DNA of 64,000 bases from Gammaproteobacteria bacterium (GTDB lineage: Bacteria; Pseudomonadota; Gammaproteobacteria; Steroidobacterales; Steroidobacteraceae), in contig VGUJ01000002.1 of the NCBI GenBank assembly GCA_016874235.1, positions 62,001-126,000 on the forward strand, written 5' to 3'. This document shows positions 8,287 through 20,938 of the stretch, one piece after another. The position numbers and the translations under genes were made by a program. The notes under the pieces are model-generated. The model made no database searches. It saw only the letters and a program-made list of their open reading frames with translations, and had not been told where the DNA came from. Numbering within the stretch: the stretch's first letter is position 1; the number at the start of each line of letters is the position of its first letter.

Positions 8287-9509
8287 GACAAAAAATTGAG
8301 GAAAGTCGTGATAATGAGGGCGTTGGTGAAGTCGATGAAAAATGCCCCGACGATCGGCGCAACCAAAAATGCTCGTGGCGCGGGGCCGAAGCGCTCGACG
8401 ATCGTTCGCATCACCGCCATCGCATTCGCCGTCGTTCCGAGCATGAACCCGGTGAACCCACCGCTCATCACGGCCGCGTCATAGTCGCGACCCATCACGC
8501 GAAATACCACCCACCCACAGAAGAGTACGACAGCAATCACTTGCAGGAGGAGGTTTACGATCAACGGTAGTGCCAACGACGCCAGCTCCCAAAGCTTGAG
8601 GTTCATCAGCGCAACCACCAGGAAGAGCGTCAGACAGACCGCGCCCACTTTGGAGGCGAGATCGTGCGGGATACCGATCCAACCTGTTCGATCGTCCACG
8701 TATCGAATGAAGGCACCGACGAGCATCGCACCCACATAGCCCGGAAGCGTCAGTCCTAACTGAACAAATCCTGAACCCAAAAATCCGCCGAGAGCCATGG
8801 CCATCAAGACTACGACGAGCGCCTTGAGCGCATCTCGAACGCCTTCCTCGTCCTCCTCTTCGCCCACATCAGTGTGCTCGCGATCGAGCGACCGAACCTC
8901 GATGTGGTCGGGCGTATCACGCGTCGCACGACGACTCGATCCTGTAATGCCATGCTGGACGAGCAGCCGAGTTGCAATGGGTCCGCCGAACAACCCACCG
9001 AGTACGATGCCGGCCATCGCTGCCGCGATGGCGAGGCTCTCCGCCGCAGGAACGCCCGCCGCCGCAAACTGCGGCGCGAAGGCCAGCGCCGTCGCAGGGC
9101 CACCCGTCAACGCCGTCGAGCTCATGAGCACACCGAGTAACGGAGTCTCGCCGAATGCGACCGCCACACCAATGCCGATGAGGTTTTGAGCGATGGCGAG
9201 TACGCTCGCGAGCGCGAGAAACAGCAGCGCCTGGCCACTGCCCGCCCGCAGCAACGCGACACTCGCGCTCAACCCGATCGAAGTGAAGAACGCCGTCATG
9301 AGCGGCGCCTGAAGACTGGTGTCAAAGCTGAACGTCGCGGTGTCTGTGACACGCAAAGACGTGATGATCAACGCGATGATCAATCCGCCGACGACCGCCG
9401 CCGGAATGTTGTATCGCCCCAAAACCGGAATCGCCCTGACGAGGGCAAACCCCAAGAACAGCGCGAGGCCTCCGAGGGCGAGCGTCTGGATCAAATCGAA
9501 CTGGATCAT
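8283..9509 (-). CDS. gltS: Sodium/glutamate symporter
   Basis: The 408-residue polytopic membrane protein fits GltS in length and layout. The N-terminal VRAIPVLGRYNIPAAVVGGLIIA segment, the GGPATALAFAP loop and the C-terminal SGGFTGFMLGTTANAMAVM repeat correspond to the two inverted-repeat halves with reentrant loops. A charged cytoplasmic loop around residues 195-220 (EEDEEGVRD) separates them. It imports glutamate with Na+ into the cytoplasm. It is the first gene of a two-gene unit with aroD. Confidence 0.9.
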   Translation of the reverse strand: MIQFDLIQTLALGGLALFLGFALVRAIPVLGRYNIPAAVVGGLIIALIITSLRVTDTATFSFDTSLQAPLMTAFFTSIGLSASVALLRAGSGQALLFLALASVLAIAQNLIGIGVAVAFGETPLLGVLMSSTALTGGPATALAFAPQFAAAGVPAAESLAIAAAMAGIVLGGLFGGPIATRLLVQHGITGSSRRATRDTPDHIEVRSLDREHTDVGEEEDEEGVRDALKALVVVLMAMALGGFLGSGFVQLGLTLPGYVGAMLVGAFIRYVDDRTGWIGIPHDLASKVGAVCLTLFLVVALMNLKLWELASLALPLIVNLLLQVIAVVLFCGWVVFRVMGRDYDAAVMSGGFTGFMLGTTANAMAVMRTIVERFGPAPRAFLVAPIVGAFFIDFTNALIITTFLNFLS

Positions 9510-9582
9510 GGATCGCTACCCTAGCATGCGGGCGGAAGGTGGGCTCCATCCAGGCGTTGCATGCACCATCGAGCAGGTAGAC

Positions 9583-9798
9583 TCAGCGCTGACGCTGGAC
9601 TTCGTCCGCCTCGACCGTCGAGGCCTGATGCCCCCACTCGCCCCTTATATAAGAGGCCAGAGCGGCCACCTCGTCGTCACTCAGTTTATCTTGGAACCCC
9701 TTCATCGACTCCCAGGCTCCAAACGGCGCGGGCAAACGGCTATCGGGATGTGCTCCGTAAAGAATGATATTGATGAGCGAGGACGAATCGGCAGACTG
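9583..9798 (-). pseudogene. Cytochrome c family protein, C-terminal fragment
   Basis: On the minus strand the frame ending at 9583 reads VQSADSSSLINIILYGAH, then a Met-ligand region, and finally LSDDEVAALASYIRGEWG. This is the classic C-terminal part of small cytochrome c subunits (as in alcohol-dehydrogenase cytochromes). The CxxCH haem site and everything before it are missing. Upstream of about 9798 the similarity stops and a LuxR fragment on the other strand takes over, so this is a truncated remnant. Confidence 0.65.
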
Positions 9799-10866
9799 GA
9801 CGATCGCGCCAACGCTTCCCGCCTCATCGAGGCGCACCTCCCCGCTGCTCGCGAGTTTGGTCTCGTCGACCAGCTGGTCACGGCCTATACCATCCAAGCC
9901 AAACTGCATGTCGCCGAAGGGGATGTCGTCCGAGCTGTTGCAACACTGCAGGATGGAATCCGATTTTCGGAGGAGCGACAACTCGATCGTCTACGCAGAG
10001 GCTTGCAAGGCGAGAAGGTTCGCTTGTTCAGTGCGCTGGGCACCCCGACCACCCTCGAAGAAATCGCAAGTCCGCCTTCAAGTCGGACACATGCAAAGGA
10101 CAGCGATACCGAAATTCACGATGCTGCCAAAGCGCGGGCGATACTCTCCAACTCACGTCACACCGAAGTTCTGCGACTCGCCAACTCATGGATCTCCTTC
10201 TGCACACGCAATCTTGCGGTTCGCACCCTCACTCGCTGGCAACTGATTCGCACTCACGCACTCTTGTTGTCTGGCGACACGCAAAATGCCCGTCGATCGC
10301 TGCGTGAGGCGCTGATGGGTGCGGCCTGCGGTGGTTTCCTGAGGAAGATCGTCGACTCGGCCCCGCCCGTCAGGACGTTGTTGCTCGAGAGCTATCAAGC
10401 ACAGTCTGCACAAAACAACGAGATCGACGTGTTCGTAAAAAAAGCGATCGATATCATTTCTAAAAATCGAGGTACATCCTCGAGTGTGACGGCACAGCGC
10501 CTCGATGACGCTGACACGCTCGGCGCGGCGCTAACGAGCAAAGAGCGTGAGATACTGACTCTCGTCGCCGGAGGACTGCGGACTCGCGAAATCGGCCTGC
10601 CGAAAAACGACGAGCTCTCGGCGCTGCTGATGTTCAATATCGGTGTCGAGGCAGGTCAGATCGCCTTTGTCCTCGCCATCGTGGCAGTCGGTGTGATGAT
10701 GCGTAAAGCGAGCTCGTCGCCTGCCAGCGGTAACCATACGTGGACGACCGCTCTATCCAAAGAAAAAACCCGCATCCTTGCCGCCTATGCAGGCGGCGCC
10801 CTTGCCGCTTTCTGGTTCGTGGAACGGGCGTGGGAAGGGTTGTCGCCCCTCACGACCGTCGGATGA
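9748..10866 (+). pseudogene. In-frame chimera: MalT-type LuxR fragment fused to HupE/UreJ fragment
   Basis: One uninterrupted frame joins two unrelated remnants. From about 9781 to 10590 it resembles the helical TPR-like arm and start of the LuxR HTH of MalT-type regulators (AREFGLVDQLVTAYTIQAKL, then LTSKEREILTLVAGGLRTREI). The HTH stops after its first helix. From about 10590 to 10866 it continues as the C-terminal membrane part of HupE/UreJ proteins (GLPKNDELSALLMFNIGVEAGQ, ending AAYAGGALAAFWFVERAW). Both lack their N-termini. The start (ATG 9748) is a guess. It is probably nonfunctional, though still open. Confidence 0.68.
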
Positions 10867-10946
10867 GCTTCGTCAGTATTCGCGCAAGCTTCGATCGTCC
10901 GTGCATCCGGGTCTTGCCGCAGCGCACGGACTTTTGACGACGACGC

Positions 10947-11063
10947 TCAGCCCGCACTACCCGTCGAGATCATCGCGACGACCGATCCGAGCGCGGCGAG
11001 CCCCATGTCTTTTTGGGCATCCCACTCATCTCCTTGAGCGCCGATATAGGCCGCGCCCTGCGC
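10947..11063 (-). pseudogene. DUF2238 (YjdF-like) membrane protein, C-terminal fragment
   Basis: A 38-codon minus-strand frame reads [20 protein letters not shown] followed by LAALGSVVAMI and a stop at 10947-10949. The GAQGDEWDAQKDM string is close to the LGTQGDxWDAQWDM signature at the end of DUF2238 proteins. The rest of the gene is absent; an ACR3 fragment on the other strand begins at about 11050. The assignment rests on one short motif. Confidence 0.5.
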
Positions 11064-11241
11064 GATGATCGGTACCTCAAACTTTTTTGAACTCGCCGTA
11101 GCCGTGGCGATCAGTCTGTTTGGCCTCTCAAGTGGCGCGGCCTTGGCGACCGTGGTCGGGGTGCTGGTCGAGGTGCCGGTAATGCTCTCGCTCGTGGCGT
11201 TTGCTCATCGTACACGCGGGAGATTTTCAAGTTCGACGTAA
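11050..11241 (+). pseudogene. ACR3-type arsenite exporter, C-terminal fragment
   Basis: The frame opens after TAG (11047-11049) and runs to TAA at 11239-11241. It contains [20 protein letters not shown] followed by [20 protein letters not shown]. This is the last two transmembrane helices of ACR3 arsenite transporters, and very close to the family. Less than a fifth of the protein remains. It lies 14 bp from the 3' end of tRNA-Ser, suggesting a lost arsenic-resistance gene at this hot spot. Confidence 0.75.
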
Positions 11242-11255
11242 CCGGCACGCTCAAA

Positions 11256-11345
11256 TGGCGGAGAGGGTGAGATTCGAACTCACGGTTCCCGTGAAGGAAC
11301 GTCGGTTTTCAAGACCGATGCATTAAACCGCTCTGCCACCTCTCC
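11256..11345 (-). tRNA. tRNA-Ser (anticodon UGA)
   Basis: The 90-nt class II tRNA starts GGAGAGGTGGCAGAGCGG and ends in G73 and an encoded CCA. The anticodon loop CTTGAAA gives UGA. The long variable arm GTTCCTTCACGGGAAC forms its own stem, as expected for serine tRNAs. It lies 27 bp after the serS stop, in the same direction, so the synthetase and its cognate tRNA may share a transcript. Its 3' end faces the gene graveyard. Confidence 0.96.
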
Positions 11346-11372
11346 GGCTCGTCGAGCGAATAACGGAACGAA

Positions 11373-12662
<1,290 letters not shown>

Positions 12663-12695
12663 TTATTCCAGCAATTTCAAAAATCAAAAAGACGA

Positions 12696-13085
12696 TCAAG
12701 ACGCCACGAGCGCTCTGCCCGCCCACGCGGCGGCCAAGCAAAGCACCAAGGTCGCCACGACATACACCGCGGCGCGCCACGGCGCCTCGCCTGAGACGAG
12801 ATTCACGGTTTCGAGCGCGAACGCCGAATAGGTGGTGAATCCGCCGAGGACGCCTGTCATCCAGAACACCCGCATGGCCTCGGCTGACGAGGCGGCCTCC
12901 CCGCTCGATCCGCGCAGGGCGAGCAAGACAGAGAGCGCGCCGATCGCGAAACTACCGAGGACATTGACCGCTATTGTAGCGATGGGCCATCCGCCCGGCA
13001 CGGCTGGCCAGATTTTGGCGACCGCGTATCGCCCCACACCGCCCAAGGCACTGCCGAGCGCCACCCAAATCCAGAGGGCCATCAT
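12696..13085 (-). CDS. crcB: Fluoride ion channel
   Basis: The 129-residue protein has four hydrophobic helices and the Fluc/CrcB signatures GGVGRY (residues 15-20), VNVLGSFAIG (about 40-49) and GGFTTYSAF (about 81-89). Fluc channels are antiparallel dimers in the inner membrane that let fluoride out. The start overlaps the end of rarA (ATGATGG; the second Met at 13082 is also possible). No fluoride riboswitch is visible in front, because the gene follows rarA directly. Confidence 0.92.
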   Translation of the reverse strand: MMALWIWVALGSALGGVGRYAVAKIWPAVPGGWPIATIAVNVLGSFAIGALSVLLALRGSSGEAASSAEAMRVFWMTGVLGGFTTYSAFALETVNLVSGEAPWRAAVYVVATLVLCLAAAWAGRALVAS

Positions 13086-14395
13086 TTTGCTCCCGACTTG
13101 CCGCGTAAACGCTCGAGGGCTTCGCGGATGCGCAGTTCGAGCCCGCGGTCGACGGGGCGATAATAACGACGCTCCGCCAGCTCGTCCGGCAAATAGCGTT
13201 CGCCAGCGGCGTAGCCCTCGGGCTCATCATGCGCGTAGCGATAGCCAGCGCCGTAACCGAGATCTTTCATGAGCCGAGTGGGCGCATTTCGCAAATGCAT
13301 GGGCACTTCGAGCGTGCCGTGCTTTTCGACATCCGCACGCGCCTCGCCATACCCGACGTACGCGGCATTACTCTTCGGGGCACAGGCGAGATATACCACG
13401 GCATTGGCGAGGGCGAGTTCGCCTTCGGGAGTGCCGAGTCGGTTGTACGCTTGCCAAGCATCGATCGCCAACTGCAAGGCACGCGGATCGGCGAGCCCGA
13501 TATCTTCGACGGCCATGCGGGTGATGCGGCGCGCGAGATACGAGGGATCACAGCCTCCATCGACGATACGCGCGAACCAGTAGAGCGCGGCATCAGGGTC
13601 GGTACCCCGAACGCTTTTGTGCAGCGCCGAGATCTGGTCGTAGAACTGCTCGCCACCTTTGTCGAAGCGACGGCGCGTACCGCCTGCAACCTCGGCGCAA
13701 TGCGCGACATCGATGCGACCGCCCTCGGCGAGATCCGCCGCAATCTCGAGCATGTTGAGGGCACGACGCGCATCGCCATCGGCTGCTGCGGCCAAGAGCG
13801 CCAGCGCGTCATCTTCGATTTGAAGCTGCATCGACCCGAGTCCTCGCTCGACATCGGCGAGCGTACGACGCAACAACGAGTCGAGACTCTTTATTTCTAG
13901 AGGCTTCAGGACATACACGCGCGCTCTCGAGAGCAAAGCGCTCACTACTTCGAAACTCGGATTTTCCGTGGTCGCACCGATGAAGATCAGCGTCCCATCT
14001 TCGAGATACGGCAGGAAAGTGTCCTGCTGAGACTTGCTGAACCGATGCACCTCGTCGAGGAAAAGCACCGTACGTCGACCAGAAGATGCGCGTTCCGCCT
14101 GGGCGCGCTCGACCGCGGCACGTACATCCTTGACCCCGGCCATCACGGCCGAGAGCCCAATGAAATGCGCACCCGAGGCCTGCGCAATGAGGCGCGCGAG
14201 CGTGGTTTTCCCTGTGCCCGGAGGACCCCAAAGAATGAGCGAATGCGTTTGACCCGACTCGATGGCTGCGCGCAAGGGCTTTCCTGGCCCGATGGCCTGC
14301 ACCTGCCCGACGAACTCCTCGAGACTACGCGGTCGCATGCGATCTGCGAGCGGACGCGTCAGATCGACAGCCATCGCTCCACCCGTTGCAGCCAC
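13082..14395 (-). CDS. rarA: Replication-associated recombination protein A
   Basis: This AAA+ ATPase of 430-437 residues matches RarA/MgsA/WRNIP1. It has Walker [14 protein letters not shown] near residue 58, Walker B FLDEVHRF, sensor [11 protein letters not shown], and the C-terminal tetramerisation region ([26 protein letters not shown]). It acts at stalled forks with the clamp loader and SSB. GTG at 14395 overlaps the VanZ-like gene by 37 bp. ATG at 14374 ([15 protein letters not shown]) is an equally good start. Confidence 0.95.
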   Translation of the reverse strand: MAATGGAMAVDLTRPLADRMRPRSLEEFVGQVQAIGPGKPLRAAIESGQTHSLILWGPPGTGKTTLARLIAQASGAHFIGLSAVMAGVKDVRAAVERAQAERASSGRRTVLFLDEVHRFSKSQQDTFLPYLEDGTLIFIGATTENPSFEVVSALLSRARVYVLKPLEIKSLDSLLRRTLADVERGLGSMQLQIEDDALALLAAAADGDARRALNMLEIAADLAEGGRIDVAHCAEVAGGTRRRFDKGGEQFYDQISALHKSVRGTDPDAALYWFARIVDGGCDPSYLARRITRMAVEDIGLADPRALQLAIDAWQAYNRLGTPEGELALANAVVYLACAPKSNAAYVGYGEARADVEKHGTLEVPMHLRNAPTRLMKDLGYGAGYRYAHDEPEGYAAGERYLPDELAERRYYRPVDRGLELRIREALERLRGKSGAK

Positions 14396-14739
14396 GACTC
14401 ACGAATCGACAACGACATGACGAGCCCGAGTGCTACGCCCATGGCATCGGCATAGACGTCCGCGACCTCCGCGGTTCGACCGAGCGCCATCCACCCCTGC
14501 AATAACTCGATGGCGATGCCGAGCGCCAACATGAGGATTGCAACGAGACCGTAATATCGTCGCTCGACCAAGGCCGCAAACCACGCCGTCAGGCCGAAGA
14601 ACGCTAGCGCGTGAGACAGCTTGTCTGGGATAAGAAAGACTCTCTCACCGGGCGGCTCGAGGCAGAAGTGGAGCACGATGAGCACTAGTGCGAGACCGAC
14701 TCCGCTCCACCACGCCCCGAAGCGCAGCGACCGCATCAC
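14359..14739 (-). CDS. VanZ-like family membrane protein
   Basis: The 126-residue protein has four predicted transmembrane helices and the VanZ-family pattern: PDKLSHALAFFGLTAWF in the second helix, then IAIELLQGWMALGRTAEVADVYADAMGVALG, with the conserved E, Q, R and D residues facing the membrane. Its function is unknown in most bacteria; some relatives affect teicoplanin resistance. It is coupled to lolA by ATGA and overlaps rarA. It is an insertion relative to the E. coli gene order. Confidence 0.8.
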   Translation of the reverse strand: MMRSLRFGAWWSGVGLALVLIVLHFCLEPPGERVFLIPDKLSHALAFFGLTAWFAALVERRYYGLVAILMLALGIAIELLQGWMALGRTAEVADVYADAMGVALGLVMSLSIRESWLQRVERWLSI

Positions 14740-15407
14740 TCGAGGGGTTTGCCGATCACATCGGCCCCGGGCGGCGGGACGAAACGAAACTCCGAAGGAT
14801 CGATCCGACCATTGCGGACACTGGTGTTGAACACCATCAATGCGCGCTGGCCCAGCTTGTCGTCGACTTCGAGTCGGCGAAGCTCAAGCCCCGAGAATCC
14901 GAACCGCATTTCTTTGAATTCGCCTTCGGCGCTTTTCGGTGACACCCGCACCCAGTCAAAGCCTTCTTTGCGACCGACCGACACCACATTGAACTTGGAG
15001 CGCAGCGGTGTGGAGCCGGCGAGCAGCATGGCGGGCGTCGCGGTCTCTCCGCTGCCTGCCGGGCGGACAGTCACCTGCTCGAGATCCGCATCGAGAAACC
15101 AGAGGTTACGGCCATCGGACACCATGACCTGCATCGCAGACTCGCCCTTCGGACCGATCTCCCAGCGAAACTTGCCGGGACGCTGCACCAGCAATCGACC
15201 GATCTGAGGGCTACGCATCCGACCACGGGAATCGGTGATCGACTGCGAAAACTCCGTCCGCCAGGACTCGAGACCCGAGAGGTATCGATCGAGCGCAGTC
15301 AAAGATTCGGCGTGCGCAGCACTGATGATCCACCACACGCCGACGATCGACGCGCACCAAGCAGAACGCCTGCGAAATGCCAACCGTTCGCTCATGCGTC
15401 GACTCAC
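14736..15407 (-). CDS. lolA: Outer-membrane lipoprotein carrier protein
   Basis: The 223-residue protein has an N-terminal signal peptide ending near SAAHA-ES. The LolA half-barrel follows: [37 protein letters not shown], and the region PAMLLAGS. It shuttles lipoproteins through the periplasm from LolCDE to LolB. The charged N-region ([14 protein letters not shown]) is long, so an internal start at the second Met is possible. It overlaps ftsK by ATGA, as in the conserved ftsK-lolA pair. Confidence 0.93.
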   Translation of the reverse strand: MSRRMSERLAFRRRSAWCASIVGVWWIISAAHAESLTALDRYLSGLESWRTEFSQSITDSRGRMRSPQIGRLLVQRPGKFRWEIGPKGESAMQVMVSDGRNLWFLDADLEQVTVRPAGSGETATPAMLLAGSTPLRSKFNVVSVGRKEGFDWVRVSPKSAEGEFKEMRFGFSGLELRRLEVDDKLGQRALMVFNTSVRNGRIDPSEFRFVPPPGADVIGKPLE

Positions 15408-17737
15408 TCGCCGGACGGCGCAGGCACGAGAATCTCGCGTCCGCCATTGGCTTGCAGCGGACCGACGAGCCCGGCCGCCTCCATGGCCTCGATGAGACGC
15501 GCCGCGCGGTTGTAACCGATTTTGAGTCGACGCTGAACGTAGGAGATCGACGGCTTTCGTTCGGTGACGACGATTTTGACGGCTTCGTCATACAGCGCGT
15601 CTTTCTCGGAATCGCCGCCTTCGCCTTCAGCGCCGCCCTCGGCGCCCTCACCGGGAAGACCCGGGATCGGCCCCTTTGGCCCGGAGAGCACTTCTTCGAT
15701 GTAGTTGGGCGCGCCCGTCTTGCGCAGGGCCTCGACCACGCGATGTACCTCGGCATCGGCCACATACGCGCCGTGAACACGATTCGGCATCGACGTGCCC
15801 GGCGGCAAATAAAGCATGTCGCCGTGACCCAGCAGCGACTCAGCCCCGCCTTGATCGAGGATCGTGCGCGAATCGACTTTGGCCGACACTTGAAACGCGA
15901 TACGCGTCGGAATGTTCGCCTTGATGAGACCCGTGATGACGTCGACCGACGGACGCTGGGTGGCGAGGATGAGGTGGATGCCCGATGCGCGCGCCTTCTG
16001 TGCCAAGCGCGCGATCAACTCTTCGACTTTCTTGCCGACGATCATCATGAGATCGGCAAGCTCGTCGATGATGACCACGACGAACGGCAGCGGCTCGAGA
16101 TCAGGAATCTTTGACTGGTCGAGGGTCGGGTCGTTGGCCGCCCGGGCCATCATGACTGGATCTTTGATGGGCTTCTTGGCTTCGTTGGCATCACGCACTT
16201 TGCGATTGAAACCCGCGATGTTGCGCACACCGAGCGCGGCCATCAGTTGATAGCGTCGCTCCATTTCGGCGACACACCAGCGCAGCGCATTCGCGGCCTC
16301 TTTCATGTCAGTCACAACCGGCGCGAGCAGATGCGGAATACCCTCGTACACCGAGAGCTCCAGCATCTTCGGGTCGATCATGATGAGTCGCACATCCTCG
16401 GCGGTGCTCTTGTAGAGCATGGAGAGGACCATGGCGTTGATCGCAACCGATTTACCCGAGCCCGTAGTACCAGCGACAAGCAAGTGAGGCATGCGCTGCA
16501 GGTCGGCCACGACCGGCGCACCGCCGATGTCCTTACCGAGCGCAAGCGCGAGCGGCGAGCCGATTTCGTCGTAAGCCTTCGATTTGACGATTTCGCCGAG
16601 GGTAACGACCTCGCGCTTTTCGTTCGGGATTTCGAGGCCCATGACCGACTTGCCGGGAATCACCTCGACCACGCGAACACTGATCGCCGACAGCGCGCGA
16701 GCCAAATCTTTGGAGAGCGAGCTGATCTGGCTTGCCTTCACGCCTGGAGCAGGACGCATCTCGAAACGTGTGACCACGGGCCCGGGCAACACGGCCACGA
16801 CCTCGACCTCGACGCCGAAATCTTTGAGCTTGAGCTCGACGAGCCGAGACATCGCCTCGAGCGCCTCGGCTGAATAAGTGGCCTCGCGAGGCGGCGGATC
16901 ATCGAGCAGCTGCAGTGGTGGCAACTCGCCGGCCTTCGCCGTGAAGAGTGGCACTTGCCGCTCCTTGTTGACGCGTTCGCTCTTCTCTGGCTGCGGCGCC
17001 GGGGCCTCGATACGTGGTTTGGGGCGCGCGGCCGCTTTTTTGGTCTCGACCTCGAGGGTTTCCTTCCGAGCGGCTTTGCGCTCTTCCCCCTCGGCGGCAT
17101 CGCGCTGCTGAATGCGACGCGCACGTAACCAATCGATGGCGCCCCAGAAACCGGAACCGAGACGATCGATCAAGACGAGCCAAGAAAGACCGAAAGCCAA
17201 GGAGACGCCCGCCATCGCCACGGCGAGCGCGAGCAGCGTGCCGCCGACGAAGTTGAAGTTACCCTGCATCCACTCGCCGACGAGGCTACCGACTACACCG
17301 CCTGCACTCTGGCGGAGTTCGCCTGGTGAGAAATGCAGCGTCGCCAGTCCGCAGGTGGCAGCGAGCAGCAGGACGAACCCGCCGAGACGGACGAAGGTGT
17401 TGAGACGCGACGTCGGCTCGACCTTGCCGCGATCGCGGAACATCAGCCAGCACGACGCCCCGAGCATGATGGGGAAAAGATAGGCCGGTCCGCCGAACAG
17501 GAAGAACAACGTGTCAGCGAGCCAAGCCCCCTGACGTCCGATGAGGTTGCCGATCTCGCCCTCAGATCCCTCGCCAGTGAAGGAAAACCCAGGATCTGAA
17601 GGTTGATAGGTCACGAGCGATGCGGAAAGCATCAGTGCCAGAACGCCCGTGAGGATGACCGCCCCCTCGCGCAAAGCGCGCTTGACGGTTTCGGTGAAGC
17701 GGTCCGACACGCTCGAGTCAGCGGCGTTTTCGGGCAA
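15404..17737 (-). CDS. ftsK: DNA translocase FtsK
   Basis: The 777-residue protein carries an N-terminal domain of about four TM helices (residues 25-190), a charged linker (about 215-285), and the RecA-type motor with Walker [15 protein letters not shown] near residue 430 and Walker [13 protein letters not shown]. The C-terminal gamma winged helix ([22 protein letters not shown]) recognises the KOPS polarity sequences. It pumps chromosome DNA at the septum and activates XerCD at dif. Its length matches short-linker FtsK proteins. The promoter lies in the 118-bp gap to trxB, which also holds GATTC-TACGG-GAATC at 17770-17784. Confidence 0.97.
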   Translation of the reverse strand: MPENAADSSVSDRFTETVKRALREGAVILTGVLALMLSASLVTYQPSDPGFSFTGEGSEGEIGNLIGRQGAWLADTLFFLFGGPAYLFPIMLGASCWLMFRDRGKVEPTSRLNTFVRLGGFVLLLAATCGLATLHFSPGELRQSAGGVVGSLVGEWMQGNFNFVGGTLLALAVAMAGVSLAFGLSWLVLIDRLGSGFWGAIDWLRARRIQQRDAAEGEERKAARKETLEVETKKAAARPKPRIEAPAPQPEKSERVNKERQVPLFTAKAGELPPLQLLDDPPPREATYSAEALEAMSRLVELKLKDFGVEVEVVAVLPGPVVTRFEMRPAPGVKASQISSLSKDLARALSAISVRVVEVIPGKSVMGLEIPNEKREVVTLGEIVKSKAYDEIGSPLALALGKDIGGAPVVADLQRMPHLLVAGTTGSGKSVAINAMVLSMLYKSTAEDVRLIMIDPKMLELSVYEGIPHLLAPVVTDMKEAANALRWCVAEMERRYQLMAALGVRNIAGFNRKVRDANEAKKPIKDPVMMARAANDPTLDQSKIPDLEPLPFVVVIIDELADLMMIVGKKVEELIARLAQKARASGIHLILATQRPSVDVITGLIKANIPTRIAFQVSAKVDSRTILDQGGAESLLGHGDMLYLPPGTSMPNRVHGAYVADAEVHRVVEALRKTGAPNYIEEVLSGPKGPIPGLPGEGAEGGAEGEGGDSEKDALYDEAVKIVVTERKPSISYVQRRLKIGYNRAARLIEAMEAAGLVGPLQANGGREILVPAPSGE

Positions 17738-17846
17738 GGTGTGACCTGCGCAGTATTCTCTAGTGGCTTGATTCTACGGGAATCGCCGCAATCGCGACAG
17801 TTGCTCATCGAGGATACGGCGTGCATCCCGGAACGCTTGCCCCTAA

Positions 17847-19992
<2,146 letters not shown>

Positions 19993-19996
<4 letters not shown>

Positions 19997-20700
19997 CGCG
20001 CCGACCTCAACGCGGTCTCGTGTGGCTCGAACCCGGTGGCGATCCGCAGGCCTTTCCGGCTGCGGAGTACGCACTCGATGAGCCGGCGGGTCTGCTCGCC
20101 GCAGGGGGCGACCTACGCCCCGAGCGATTGCTCGCCGCGTATCCGCGCGGCATCTTCCCGTGGTACTCACCGGGACAACCCATTCTTTGGTGGTGCCCCG
20201 ACCCACGTGAAGTACTTTTTCCAGCGGAGTTTCGTCGCAGTCGCAGTCTCGCCAAACGCGAGCGCAATGCAGGGTTCGAGGTGCGCTATGACAGCGCGTT
20301 CGAGCAAGTCATCGACGCCTGTGCAGCACCTCGGGAAATCGATGGAGGCGGCACCTGGATTACCACCGAAATGCGTGAGGCGTATGGGTTCTTACACACT
20401 CTGGGCTACGCACACAGCGTCGAAACCTGGCACGAAGACCAGTTGGTCGGCGGGTTCTACGGGCTTTGGCTCGGCGACGTCTTCTTCGGCGAATCGATGT
20501 TCAGTCGCGAGCCGGATGCCTCCAAGGTCGCGCTCTCTACGCTGGTGCGCCGCAGCACCGAACTCAATCTGCAGCTGATCGACTGCCAAATGCCCTCGAG
20601 GCACCTCTCCTCGCTCGGCAGCCGGCCGATCCCGAGAAGCGAATTTCTGGGTTTGATTGCTTCGGCGGGGGCATTTCGGCAGAATCCCCGCTCCTTTTAG
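19993..20700 (+). CDS. aat: Leucyl/phenylalanyl-tRNA--protein transferase
   Basis: The 235-residue protein carries the Aat signatures: [26 protein letters not shown] (residues 31-56), [12 protein letters not shown], the GGTWIT region, and [25 protein letters not shown] in the GNAT-like core. It adds Leu or Phe to proteins with N-terminal Arg or Lys, creating N-degrons. ClpS and ClpA, encoded close by, recognise and unfold these substrates. Part of the trxB operon, 19 bp before infA. Confidence 0.96.
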
Positions 20701-20719
20701 CCACGATGCGCAGGACCTG

Positions 20720-20938
20720 ATGTCGAAAGAAGACGCGATTCAGATGGACGGAGAAGTCGTCGACACGCTCCCCAACACCACGTTTCGCGTGAAATTGAGC
20801 AACGGTCACATCGTGACCGCTCATATTTCCGGAAAGATGCGCAAGAACTACATCCGCATCCTCACCGGCGACACCGTCACCGTCGAGCTCACCCCTTACG
20901 ACCTCACCAAAGGCCGCATCGTCTACCGCGGTCGTTAA
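20720..20938 (+). CDS. infA: Translation initiation factor IF-1
   Basis: The 72-residue OB-fold protein [20 protein letters not shown]... matches IF-1 end to end, including the [14 protein letters not shown] core and C-terminal RGR. It occupies the ribosomal A site during initiation. The ATG at 20720 was chosen over upstream in-frame codons because MSKED is the conserved N-terminus. The stop overlaps the clpA stop on the other strand by three bases. It follows aat as in E. coli. Confidence 0.98.
   Translation: MSKEDAIQMDGEVVDTLPNTTFRVKLSNGHIVTAHISGKMRKNYIRILTGDTVTVELTPYDLTKGRIVYRGR

Noticed and set aside
9500-9600. Search for a second copy of the tRNA-Ser 3' end bounding the graveyard
   Set aside because: No stretch resembling the tRNA-Ser acceptor/T-arm was found there, so an att pair cannot be claimed.
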